Positions 20,459 through 29,262 of a DNA stretch of 38,332 nucleotides are shown here, piece by piece. The number at the start of each line of letters is the position of its first letter. The first letter of the stretch is position 1. The position numbers were made by a program, and so were the translations under genes. Origin of the DNA: Acephala macrosclerotiorum (lineage: Eukaryota > Ascomycota > Leotiomycetes > Helotiales > Mollisiaceae); contig MU119609.1 in the NCBI GenBank assembly GCA_014904845.1, positions 1 through 38,332 of the forward strand, written 5' to 3'. A model generated the notes under the pieces. The model made no database searches, was not told the DNA's origin, and saw only the letters and a list, made by a program, of their open reading frames with translations.

Positions 20459-21906
20459 TCAAGCCCACATGCACCCACTGCTCTCTACGTAGCTCTTTCT
20501 CACGCCATACAGCGTGCTCAGACCATCACTCCAAGTTTCAGTCGGCTCATCCAACGATCCAAGACTGTGATCGATCGTCTCATGTCTCTTCAACGCAATG
20601 TTCCAGCTGAAGCTCGAATGGCCCACGCCGGCAAACTCCTGCGCCTTCGTCAATACCAAATAATCTATCAGTGCTCTCTGATCCCAACTCAGTTTGTCCA
20701 GTTCCTCCCCATCCTCGCCTTTCAGCAAATCCTCCTTGTGTGTAACTGCGATGTTGTATTCTTCCGCCTGCAATCCGAGGTGATGGACTTCGGCGAGGTT
20801 ACCTGATGACACGTACATCACCTGCGTCTTGGCTGAGAATGCTTGCTTGAGGTAGGCAGTGGATTGTGCTTGGTAATGGCTATAAACGACATCGCTATTG
20901 TGTCTCTTCTCCTCTGCGAAAGGATTCTCTGTTCCGAGATGGGCGCCGAAGAATGAGGGGTTGATGACAGACTCTGAGAGGTTCATTGGCAGGTCATACC
21001 AATCCGACATTTTCATTAGAGTTCTCGTTGCAATACGGCGGACATCTGGTCGGAACTTGAGGATGTTGCCGAATGTGTGAGCGACCCCGTGACCATCGGA
21101 ATGGATGGGGTAGTGGAGGAAAGATTGCATGAGGTCGATGATTATGGGTTCCTTCTGATTCTCTTTCGACATGTATGCATCAATCCAAGCTGCTAGACGG
21201 ACAGGCCACTCCTCTGGCTTCTTGATGCCACTGGCTGGGATATCGACGAACAGATTTTCGGGCGTCAGACCTCGTCTTCTTGGCGTTTCGACCGGCTCCA
21301 TTTTTCGGATCAGGTTCAACTCCGGACATGACTTTCGGAGGGAATCCGCAAAGTGATTCTTGTCGAACATGTACTCCATGCCTTGTCTCGGTATCCCATG
21401 TCGACGTTCGATTTCCAGTGCAGCGTCCAGCTCGTCGTGACCTCTGGGAGCAATTGTCGGGAGAACAAGAGCTCCTCCTGCCCCGATGGCATATCTGACG
21501 CAATTAAGAATCGAGTTTCTCACATGCCCAACCCCACCATGGTTTTCATCGCATGTGAACACCAAAGTAGAATTCCACTCCTGCTTTGCGCACATGTCCC
21601 TCATCGCCTGGGAGTCCACAGGAGGAAAGTCGAAAACATCAGCTTCCTTGACCGACAGAGCTCCACTCGAAATGTTCCACGGCACCCTATCTGCTAGTTT
21701 CCGGCGATCGACACCGAAAAAGAGCCATACTAGAAAGAGGGCGATACCTACACCCAAGATCTCGGTGTCAGTATTCCTATCCAAGCAGTTCAAAGAGGAG
21801 AGGAGAATGTCCCAGGGGCCTGGAGAGATATAAGACTCCCGAAACAGAGGAAAAGCTTACCTCCAAAGACAAAGGGTCTACGACTGGTAAATTGCGTGCA
21901 CTGCAT
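20459..21906 (-). CDS. Fucosyltransferase-like type II membrane protein
   Basis: Exons read on the minus strand, 21906-21861 and 21747-20459, encode 444 residues. The 113-nt intron has donor GTAAGC, a CTGAC branch and acceptor GTGTAG. Splicing joins MQCTQFTSRRPFVFG to GIALFLVWLFFGVDRRK, which makes a short cytosolic tail plus a single signal anchor, the usual Golgi glycosyltransferase topology. The lumenal domain has CDENHGGVGHVRNSILNCVR (the nucleotide-sugar-binding style G-G-x-G-x-x-R-N motif), then GAGGALVLPTIAPRG. Near the C-terminus are LSWDQRALIDYLVLTKA and GVGHSSFSWNIALKRH, followed by a CMW end. These features match fungal proteins annotated as O-fucosyltransferase-like. Donor GDP-fucose and the acceptor are inferred. 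No stops or frameshifts. The C-terminus converges with the decayed gene at 19743. Confidence 0.7.
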
Positions 21907-22777
21907 TGTGACAACTACAAAGTCCCTGGAATTACTGGACGTTCAAGAGCTGAGCTGAAGAGTATGAAGGGAAGGAAATCATCAGCTGGAAGGAAATTCT
22001 TGAGCTCACCATAATGGGTGGCGATTACCTATGCATGAGCTGAGAGCCGCTTTGGTGATGCTTGAAATGTTTGAAGTTGATCCTAGTCGAGGATCTGTGG
22101 GGTAGGTGCGAAGCGAGAACTAGGGTGGGAATATCTCCGATTCTAATCGCACGACACCCCCCTTTCCTGAACTGAGAAGAAAGCTTTCGTCCTGAAGCAG
22201 TTCAACATTCGTCTGGTTTTTCCGACAATTTCGGGACATTGTTCACTGCTTGAATGAATATCTTTCAAGAGACACGGGAATTATCCTTTCACGCATTGCC
22301 GGCTTGGCGATAACTCATGAAACAACCTGGAGGCGATCCCTAACCGCTGAAACGACAATCAAGAAGTCTCGAGAACAAACCAAAACGTATGCGCCACAAA
22401 TCGTGAAGTGCTATCTTTCAAAACTTTCCTCAAGCTTCGCTGAGAAAGTGCACAGCATGGTTCCAGGATTATCTCACAACCGGCCGAATACACACCTCAG
22501 GCCGGAGGACACAAAGCAAAGAAAGTTACGGCAACCACGGGACATTAGAGAGGTAGCATACTTCCTCACAACTGTTGTCTTCATTGCCTTAGTATGCTCG
22601 ATTATCAGCTCACCCGTCTGGACACAACCTCAATAATCTTCACTGTACTCCTACACGATATCCTTGCCCTCCAGAACGTCTCAAAGTATCCTTCGTCCCC
22701 GCAAGAGAAAGCTAGTCAATCATCTGTAGAACATCAGCATATTGACCTCATCAAATTGATCAGAGACGACTTACCCT
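21907..22777. other. Intergenic, no supported gene
   Basis: The left part is the promoter side of the fucosyltransferase-like gene. A plus-strand frame 22250-22636 ends in a hydrophobic tail (FLTTVVFIALVCSIISS) but has no ATG near its start and no clear splice partner. Positions 22,724-22,773 hold an intron-like segment on the minus strand (GTAAGT to CTACAG), just after the stop codon of the next gene. Confidence 0.4.
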
Positions 22778-23416
22778 TCAGGCCGTGTAAGGTATGCCCA
22801 CACGATGGACTAAATTCATTCTACCGAGGCCACCATTCTCGACCATGTCGTACATGTCGGCATTGGTAAGCCAAACACGAAGATCCCCGTTCCTCTTTGA
22901 TTCTTCCACACGCTGATCGAGATTCAGCTCAACGCCAGACACATTTTCGTCACGGCCGAGAAAGAACCCATGTGTATCCGGATCATATATCAAGAAGTGA
23001 CGGGGCGGGCGGCGATCTGCGATCGCTGGCCTATGCATCCAGATAAGAGCCATATCGGCCACCAAGTAAGAGACAAGTATAGCCAGGGCAACGAAGAATG
23101 GAAGGCCTCGAACGTATGCCTGGATGACAAGACAGCTTAAGATCACAAGGAGGACTTTTCTCAACACCATCGTGGCCTTGAATGCGAGGGCGCCGAGTTC
23201 GGGGTCGACTAGGGACACATAAATGCTCCAGCGAAGGATAGCTTGGGTGGACCAGAGGTGAATGAGATGTAGGATGGCGGTGAAGATCTTAACGGCGTAT
23301 GAATGGCTGAAACCCCAGCTGGAGACCATGATGGAGTATAACAACAACAAGCCGGAAAGGTGAAGTAAGAAGGTACAGACATTGTCGAGGACCGCGTTCG
23401 TGTGGATGGGCTTCAT
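22778..23416 (-). CDS. Small multi-pass membrane protein, uncharacterised
   Basis: A single minus-strand exon from ATG 23416 to TGA 22778 gives 212 residues. The frame is open further upstream but without another ATG. Four hydrophobic segments are visible: VCTFLLHLSGLLLLYSIMVS, VKIFTAILHLIHLW, VLLVILSCLVIQAYV and FFVALAILVSYLVADMALIW. A hydrophilic C-terminal domain of about 70 residues follows, starting RPAIADRRPPRHFLIYDPD and ending MNLVHRVGIPYTA. I do not recognise the family. A perfect GTAAGT donor follows the stop codon by six bases, and an acceptor CTACAG sits about 50 bases on, so either the 3' UTR is spliced or the stop is a recent change ahead of a further exon. Confidence 0.55.
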   Translation of the reverse strand: MKPIHTNAVLDNVCTFLLHLSGLLLLYSIMVSSWGFSHSYAVKIFTAILHLIHLWSTQAILRWSIYVSLVDPELGALAFKATMVLRKVLLVILSCLVIQAYVRGLPFFVALAILVSYLVADMALIWMHRPAIADRRPPRHFLIYDPDTHGFFLGRDENVSGVELNLDQRVEESKRNGDLRVWLTNADMYDMVENGGLGRMNLVHRVGIPYTA

Positions 23417-24009
23417 GTTGTCGATCCGAGCCTGGCACCGCGATTTTGGATACAGGCAGATAGAGTGGCGCAAGAAAGAAATGAAAATTTGCGACGGCTT
23501 TTGTAGCCTGTAGTGGGTTGAGTATTCCTTGTACAAAATGTGTTGGCAAAAGAGTCGGCAAGAGTGAAGAGAGGAGGGGGATAGAAGCGGGTAGACTAAG
23601 AGAAGGCGAAACCAAACACCAAAGGCATGTCTTCACCTTCGAAAATAAACGCGGAGCATGGCCGCTAGCGGATTCGTTACCGAATCAACAATCCCTTAAT
23701 GTTCCATCACTTGTACTGGCACTTCATGTACTATGGGATATTATTTATCGACTCGAAGTCTTGGGCTTTCAGACGCCCAGCCACACATTCATCGCATCTT
23801 GCTAGCTCTTACCCGGGATCAATTTGCAACTACGTTTCAGTAACCTTGATATCTCTAATCCGTCGGAATATAAAAGATACGCTCAAGCCCTGGTGTCTAA
23901 CATTTGCCTACCCACATAAGATTGAACTTGAACAAAGTTTCCTCCTCTCAATCACATATCTCTATAGCAGGTGACCATCTCGGACCTGATCTCCGGGTTC
24001 CTGGGACGA
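23417..24009. other. Intergenic, no gene seen
   Basis: Upstream region of the small membrane-protein gene and downstream flank of the decayed gene at 24010. Open frames on the plus strand (23518-24128) have no motifs and partly shadow the minus-strand gene. No repeat or RNA structure was recognised. Confidence 0.45.
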
Positions 24010-25040
24010 TCATCTCCGTTGCCATGGTGGCGGCTTTATCGATTGGGAATATGATTGCGATTGCAAATCCGAGCTCCCTGCCTCTGACTCTGCTTTGGCA
24101 CGTTGTGCGTGCTCACAGGGACACATGAGCCGCCCATACTTCTTTAAATCATAGCGTGTGGGCCAAGTTCCAAGGACTTGAGGCAACTTCTCCAAGTCCT
24201 CGTCTCTCATGCTATCTCCCAGTCCAATGGTCACATACCCATTCATGAAGCTAAGTGATGTAACAACTCCCCAATTCATGACCTCTTTCGCCTCCCTTTC
24301 TACATCGTCGTAGTCTTTCTGTCCGCTCTTTCGAAAGGCATTGTAGCTAGACTAGACAGTATCGTTTTCCAGTTTCGTTCTGTCTTGATAGACGATGGGA
24401 TCTGCTTCCAAGTCAACAAATGCGAGATAGCCGTTCTTTATCTACCCCGCCTTAGGTATATCTTCCAGGCTGCCTACAAGCCAATAACCTGGAACAGAAA
24501 AAGTTAGCGAGGGCTCGTCAATGTTGGGTAAGACGACTTACCTTTGTTTATTGCTGAGGTTGTCACTAGATCTCCTTTCTCCAACAACTGTATCTGGTGA
24601 TTTTGGCCTCCGAGAAAGTTTTGGGTCAATTTAGCAACAAAGTCGGACACGTATGTAATCTTCTCTCCGCTTATGTTGCGAAAACATTGAGGGCCTTCAA
24701 TGATAGTAGCATCTTCTAGAATGAGAATTTCGGAGATCTCTTCCTCTCCTGGTATTTTTCCTTCTGTTTCTACATCCTCAAAACTCAACAAAGGCTCCGA
24801 GTCAACGTCTTGAGCCGCATCCGAACGAGGACTCATGGTTTCCACGGGCTGTAGATGAATGATCTCAACGCAAGCGCTGATGGCCACCCCCGTGGCTATC
24901 AGGACAGGTGGGATCTGCTGCGCGACCGTTCCGAAAGATATCTCTTCATTGACCACAGGAAAGAGGGGTAGGAGAAAGCCCAGGCGTTCGCACACGACTG
25001 TCGCAATAATGCCAAAGTACGGGTGATATTTGTCTCCCAT
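24010..25040 (-). pseudogene. Two-exon membrane-associated protein gene with two TAG stops
   Basis: Exon 1 is 25040-24542 (ATG 25040) and exon 2 is 24488-24010. They are joined across a 53-nt intron with perfect GTAAGT, GCTAAC and TTCCAG signals. Exon 1 has a hydrophobic start (GIIATVVCERLGFLLPLFPV; QQIPPVLIATGVAISACVEI) and then acidic sequence including TYVSDFVAKLTQNFLGGQN. Exon 2 reads YWLVGSLEDIPKAG, TAG (24444-24442), IKNGYLAFVDLEADPIVYQD, TAG (24354-24352) and SSYNAFRKSGQKDYDDVERE. It continues VMNWGVVTSLSFMNGYVTIG, LPQVLGTWPTRYDLKKYGRL and MCPCEHAQRAKAE. Without the two TAGs the gene would encode 325 residues in one frame. Both fit CAG to TAG. An upstream open frame from ATG 25281 (MENRLLDIVGMTIGSTTTYH) may be an original first exon, but its splice phase does not match. 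Function unknown. Confidence 0.7.
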
Positions 25041-25500
25041 TTTGCTTATTGACTGTGAGTAGGGTGTGATTTGTTAGATGTGGGTGCTTCCTAACTGGAA
25101 ATATTCTTTCCGTAGGTGGAACAGATTTATTACCGCCTGGTCGGTGAAAGGATATTATAGTTTTCTTGTTCAAAGAAGAGTTCGTCTTGAAGTTTGAGAA
25201 ATAGAGTAGCTCATTGTATATATGATATGTCGTAGTGGAGCCTATCGTCATTCCGACTATGTCCAGAAGACGATTTTCCATTTTGAGATTAGTCCCAAAG
25301 GTTCCGGATCCGGTAGGAAGAGCTAGTGCCTCATTCCTTCGCGCACTATTTATGTAGAACCCATCAAATTAGGGCACACAATTTTGGAATACTCAATCTA
25401 TCCTGATTCGGCTGTATTATTAGATAGGCTTGTATGACCCGTAAGCATTTACCCATATTATCTATGTTAGAAGAACATGATCATAATCTTCTCCAAATTC
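25041..25500. other. Upstream flank of the 24010 pseudogene
   Basis: Contains the possible lost first exon, ATG 25281 to about 25135, followed by an intron-like GTAATA...CTCACAG just before the downstream ATG. Joining them gives a phase mismatch. Positions 25,300-25,500 are moderately AT-rich with no coding signal. Confidence 0.35.
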
Positions 25501-25966
25501 TCAGCCTATCCATCGATTCCATAACGGCCACGACCTAACATCCACCACCTTCTTCACCCTCTTTATTTCCAAGTAAAGCGACTCTCTCAACCCGGCATCC
25601 CTCTCGGCCCTCACCCTCCTCTTAACAACGAGGAAAAGACAATCAATCCCCCTAAAAATAAAAACCCTAAGAGTAACAAAGCCCCATTCAAAACAAAATG
25701 AACTCTTCTTAGCATCTATGCCGTCTGGTTTCCAGTCCTTGTTTTCAATATACATTTCGTGGTAGAAAGTTGGGCTTGCGATCGTGCCGGCGATGGGTAT
25801 GAGCATAAGGACTAAATGGCGAACAGAAATCAGGAATTCCACCGAGAATGATGTCATTAAACAAGAAGAAAAGGGGGGTTTGAAAAAGGAATGGAGGGAA
25901 ATACACCAAGTTCTGCAAGGCCACAATGTCATCGAACTTTAGTTCCCGGCGAAGGGGTTCTGGCCC
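25501..25966 (-). pseudogene. Remnant of an unidentified membrane-protein gene
   Basis: Two minus-strand coding-like pieces are separated by an intron-like segment (GTGTAT at 25906 to TTTAG at 25812). The upstream piece ends PEPLRRELKFDDIVALQNL. The downstream piece reads LMLIPIAGTIASPTFYHEMY, IENKDWKPDGID, FCFEWGFVTLRVFIFRGIDC and KKVVDVRSWPLWNRWIG, then stops at 25501. The pieces fit each other in sense, but the splice leaves them out of frame by one base, and a TGA closes the upstream piece at 25969. It could be a decayed gene or a gene with a splice site I missed. No family named. Confidence 0.4.
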
Positions 25967-26632
25967 TCACTGCCAAAGTGAAGCACCGACGCATTTTCGC
26001 TGTTAACCAATAAACAGATTAAACAACAAGGACATGAGATAACATGCTGCGAGAGACTTGAAGTATGAAAGCAACTCATGAACACGATATCTAAAACAAT
26101 CCTTTGACAAAAAAACAATTATGGAATCTGGATGGTTGATCACGTGCTTCCGTTTGACTCACTTGGGTTTTGACGTGGAGGAGTGAAGTGAATTAAAGTC
26201 ATTGTCCTTGCGGCGTGCAACAAATACTCTGTACTCTCATTTAATTCGCTGAATTTCCTGTCAAGATGCTGATTGTGGTAACCTCCGTCATCGATACCGT
26301 GGTGGGCATGTCTTGGGACCGAACTTCGCTCGAGATGGGACGGTCGGGTATATCTTGGAGCTTTTTTCAAGTCCGATGTCCCGTCTGTGTTTCCGTCTAA
26401 TTCGAACTTGGAGGGCCTTGTCTGGTCTCGATATCATTAACGAAGTCCCTTAACAGGAAGCACGACATGACCTAGTATTAACATCAGTATTGTCGCGGAT
26501 TACTGAGAAATGGAGGAATAGTACCAGTGTCTCCAATCACCTCTGCCCTCAATGTCCTATTCATCCCCCAGGCCTTCTTCATGGCTCCCCTTGTTTCTCG
26601 AATTCTCAACTCCTCTAAACCCAGTTTAAACC
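25967..26632. other. Intergenic, no gene seen
   Basis: Contains short A-rich runs around 26,100 and the 3' flank of the small disordered-protein gene. The minus-strand frame 26140-26370 is His/Arg-rich without motifs and is not called. Confidence 0.45.
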
Positions 26633-27064
26633 TCATTTCTTCCCCAACAACCACTTCACACCATCACTCAAACTCGCTCCCCCAAATAACCAGTCGTCAC
26701 CATGCCTTCCGCACTCCGAATGCGCATTCAAATGGCTCTCACTCCTAATATCGCTCAATCGCTTCGGCTCCGCATTACTATCGCGCGAAAATTGACTGTT
26801 TCTCTCCTCTTCTTCCCTTTCTCTTCGTTCGAGCTCGGCGTATGGTATGCTTTGTTTCCTTTCTCTTACTGCGTTTGATTCTGTTGTTTGTCGCTCATGC
26901 GAAGCGTCGGAGTGGTATTGTCTTTCGTGTGAGGAGTCGTCGCAATGGGGAAAATAGGAAGTGGGGTTTCGCCTGGCATGGACCGGTCTTGTTCTCAGTT
27001 CATGAGACTCGACTGTAGAAGTCGTTCGGAAGCTTGTAGTTGAAGATCGAGGTGAAGAGTCCAT
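26633..27064 (-). CDS. Small disordered protein with conserved-looking C-terminus
   Basis: Minus-strand ATG 27064 to stop 26633 gives 143 residues. The frame is open further upstream, but ATG 27064 is preceded by leader-like sequence. The body is rich in Ser, Arg, Glu and His (MDSSPRSSTTSFRTTSTVES; ERKQSIPYAELERREREEEE, a short charged helix). The end is HGDDWLFGGASLSDGVKWLL followed by GKK. The WLFGG-x-S-L-x-DGVK ending resembles the only ordered part of some small fungal proteins I recall, but I cannot name the family. No signal peptide or membrane segment. Probably a real short gene of unknown role. Confidence 0.45.
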   Translation of the reverse strand: MDSSPRSSTTSFRTTSTVESHELRTRPVHARRNPTSYFPHCDDSSHERQYHSDASHERQTTESNAVRERKQSIPYAELERREREEEERNSQFSRDSNAEPKRLSDIRSESHLNAHSECGRHGDDWLFGGASLSDGVKWLLGKK

Positions 27065-27976
27065 TATGGCTGGATTGATCGATTGTTCTAGAATGGTGGC
27101 TGTGCGAAGAAGGTTGATGAATGGGTGATTGTGACGTTTTTGTACTTTTCGAGGGAGGGAGAGGGATTTCTTGGCAGAGCGGAGCTGGCCTGCAGGAAAA
27201 ACTTGGAAGGAAGGTGCCAAGAGTGGAAGAGGAGCGCTGATCGTTCGGATAACGGAGGACGAGAGGGTAAGCGGAGAGGAGTGGACGCGTTTTCTGCGAG
27301 TTCTTATTTCCGGGACCAATCCGAGGACTTGGAAGTTCAAGGCTGTTCAAGACGCGCCAGCGTGACCTTGAAGTATCTCGGTATGGACTTAGCTTCTAGG
27401 CAACAATATTTATTCGGTGTCACAGGGGATGAGGGTTTTCGGGATGTCCGAATTGTCTGATCCTGGGGTAGGCAGTAGTGTTTGAGCGATAGGGTTGAGG
27501 CTCGGTATGACCTATTAAATTGCCGCATAACCGGGTGAAGATCAACGCTTATCATCCGCACGAACGAGAAAACTCCGAGCTGTCATTCGTTCGAGCAGCT
27601 CGTAAACCAACATGGTTAGATTGGCTGACAGCAGGAGCTTGAGCCTTTTAGGTGGTGCGCGACTTCAACAATTGACTCAATTGACATGGAACTTTCATGA
27701 GTTGCACAACAGATGGAGAACCCGTGAACTCGCTGCAAGTATCCAGGGAGGATGAACTGGATGCGAATAATACTTGAGAAATGTTAGAATGCAGCAGAGT
27801 CTCTCATTCGAACGCCTGCATCAACCCATCCACTGACCATCACGCCTGAAAAGACTTGACAACACCCGCAGCGCCATTCAGTTGACTCCTGCCTGTCGAT
27901 TGAATGTCAGAGAAGTCCCTCAAAGCAGAAATGGCTCGTCTCACCATTTGCGAGTGCGAGACACGAGCCTCGCACT
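27065..27976. other. Intergenic, no gene seen
   Basis: Upstream region of the 27064 gene and 3' flank of the small membrane-protein gene at 28363. Purine-rich around 27,130-27,300 on the plus strand (the pyrimidine-rich leader of the minus-strand gene). No convincing coding sequence. Confidence 0.45.
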
Positions 27977-28363
27977 TCAGATTGGATGGTATTGCTGCTG
28001 CTGATGGCTATTAACAACCTGCTGTGGTGGTATATATCCAGTACTTTGTTTCCACGGCGTAGCACTGGAAAGTTGCTGCTCAGCAGTCCCATGGTGAACA
28101 GGCTCCATCGCTTGCTCTCTATACTGAGGAAATACTTCCGTGCAGTTTCCACACATTGGCTGAGGATGAGGAAGGACGAGATCCGTTCGGCCAGAACTTG
28201 AATTCAGATCTCATGGTTTGCCAAACTGTGCTTGTTGAAGCTTGAGGGCTTTCCGCTTCCTGTCGTTCTTGCGCTTTCGTTTGAAGACTACCCAACCTAC
28301 GATAGAGAAGACGATGGTGGGAACGAAGATTGCTTCTGCGATGAGATTGGCTGTGCTTCCCAT
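27977..28363 (-). pseudogene. Single-pass membrane protein gene interrupted by TGA
   Basis: Minus-strand ATG 28363 opens MGSTANLIAEAIFVPTIVFS, then IVGWVVFKRKRKNDRKRKAL, a clear transmembrane helix followed by a positive stop-transfer segment. The frame meets TGA at 28213-28211 after 50 codons. It then continues open and coding-like for 77 more codons: DLNSSSGRTDLVLPHPQPMC, GNCTEVFPQYREQAMEPVHH and STGYIPPQQVVNSHQQQQYH, ending TGA 27979-27977. The second part is a Pro/Gln/Tyr-rich tail with a CxxC pair, typical of the cytosolic tail of such small proteins. Changing the TGA back to CGA would give a 128-residue protein. Either a single C-to-T nonsense change truncated it, or the 50-residue form is functional. 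Confidence 0.6.
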
Positions 28364-29262
28364 TGTCGATCGATGGAGGGAAGTTTAAAGAGAATACATA
28401 ACGTGATGTTGGTAGAAGGACGACACTTCTGTTCACAACACAGCATATATGACAGCTGCATGTTGGCGGCGGTCACAGCACCACCCCCCAGGCCACTTTC
28501 CAAATATCTTGAAAGTCTTTGTGAAGTCTGTTCAGAATAAAATATATGAGTGGTGCAGAGGGAGGCTAGCGAGGACTTCTCAACAGCCTGTCATTCAAAA
28601 CACATGGACTGAAGCTACTCAAAACAATTGTCATGAGAGCACAAAGACTTCGCAGTTAACATGGCATGACTTCTAATGATGATTGTGTTTGACCTCACGA
28701 TTGCTGTGTTCCTTAGTCATAATAAATACCTCTGATTTCCTAGTACTTTGGTGTCACTTTTTTGAACACCCCGAGGCAAAGTAACGAATCGACATCCGCT
28801 CTTCCAGTAGCATAATAAAATCAATGCAGTGTAGGAGATAACTACATCTTCGCATTCGTACAGAATCGTGAAAACATGCCACGCTCGGAATTGTTGCCAT
28901 ACTGCCTATGCTAAATATATCTCGGCATTGCTTGGCATTGTGGTTCTCTCTCCTGCACCGATGTTTGCTTGTGAAAACCAATACCAGCCAATCAACGACG
29001 CACTCAACGACGCACTCAGCGACTTCTCTGTATCTTCAAATCGCGTTGCTCGGGGATGACTGCCTTGCAGACCGTCTGCGGCGGTGTAAGGCACTTGCCC
29101 GGTTCCTCGTATGCTGCGAGCGAGCAGTGCGGCTGAAGCCCTGGTGGGGTGGAGCTGCCTGTGAATGTTTTGCGTCATGTCCAAACGCTGGAGTGATTCA
29201 TCCGCAGCAAACACAGTTCATCTTCTTCAACCTCATGGACTGAGGCAACTTCATTATCTACC
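28364..29262. other. Promoter side of the anoctamin gene; no other gene seen
   Basis: 899 bases between divergent loci. Overlapping open frames on both strands (28,868-29,243) partly derive from a short tandem repeat and have no domain. The region should contain the promoter of the anoctamin gene starting at 29263 and, on its left, that of the small membrane-protein gene. Confidence 0.45.
28994..29017. repeat. Two tandem copies of a 12-mer
   Basis: The unit AACGACGCACTC is repeated twice without change and followed by a partial third copy (AGCGAC). Small and probably neutral. Confidence 0.8.

Noticed and set aside
22250..22636. Plus-strand frame with a hydrophobic C-terminal tail, possible tail-anchored protein
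   Set aside because: The frame opens at TTG with no ATG until past its middle and no splice partner upstream; composition elsewhere is unremarkable.
14862..24444. Stop-codon recoding (TAG read as glutamine) to explain repeated in-frame TAGs
   Set aside because: The intact genes here (Hsp70-like, anoctamin, fucosyltransferase-like, 590-residue membrane protein) contain no internal TAG, and TGA and TAA interruptions also occur, so ordinary decay explains it better.
28868..29243. Overlapping open frames on both strands upstream of the anoctamin gene
   Set aside because: Partly generated by a 12-mer tandem repeat, no domain, no splice support.
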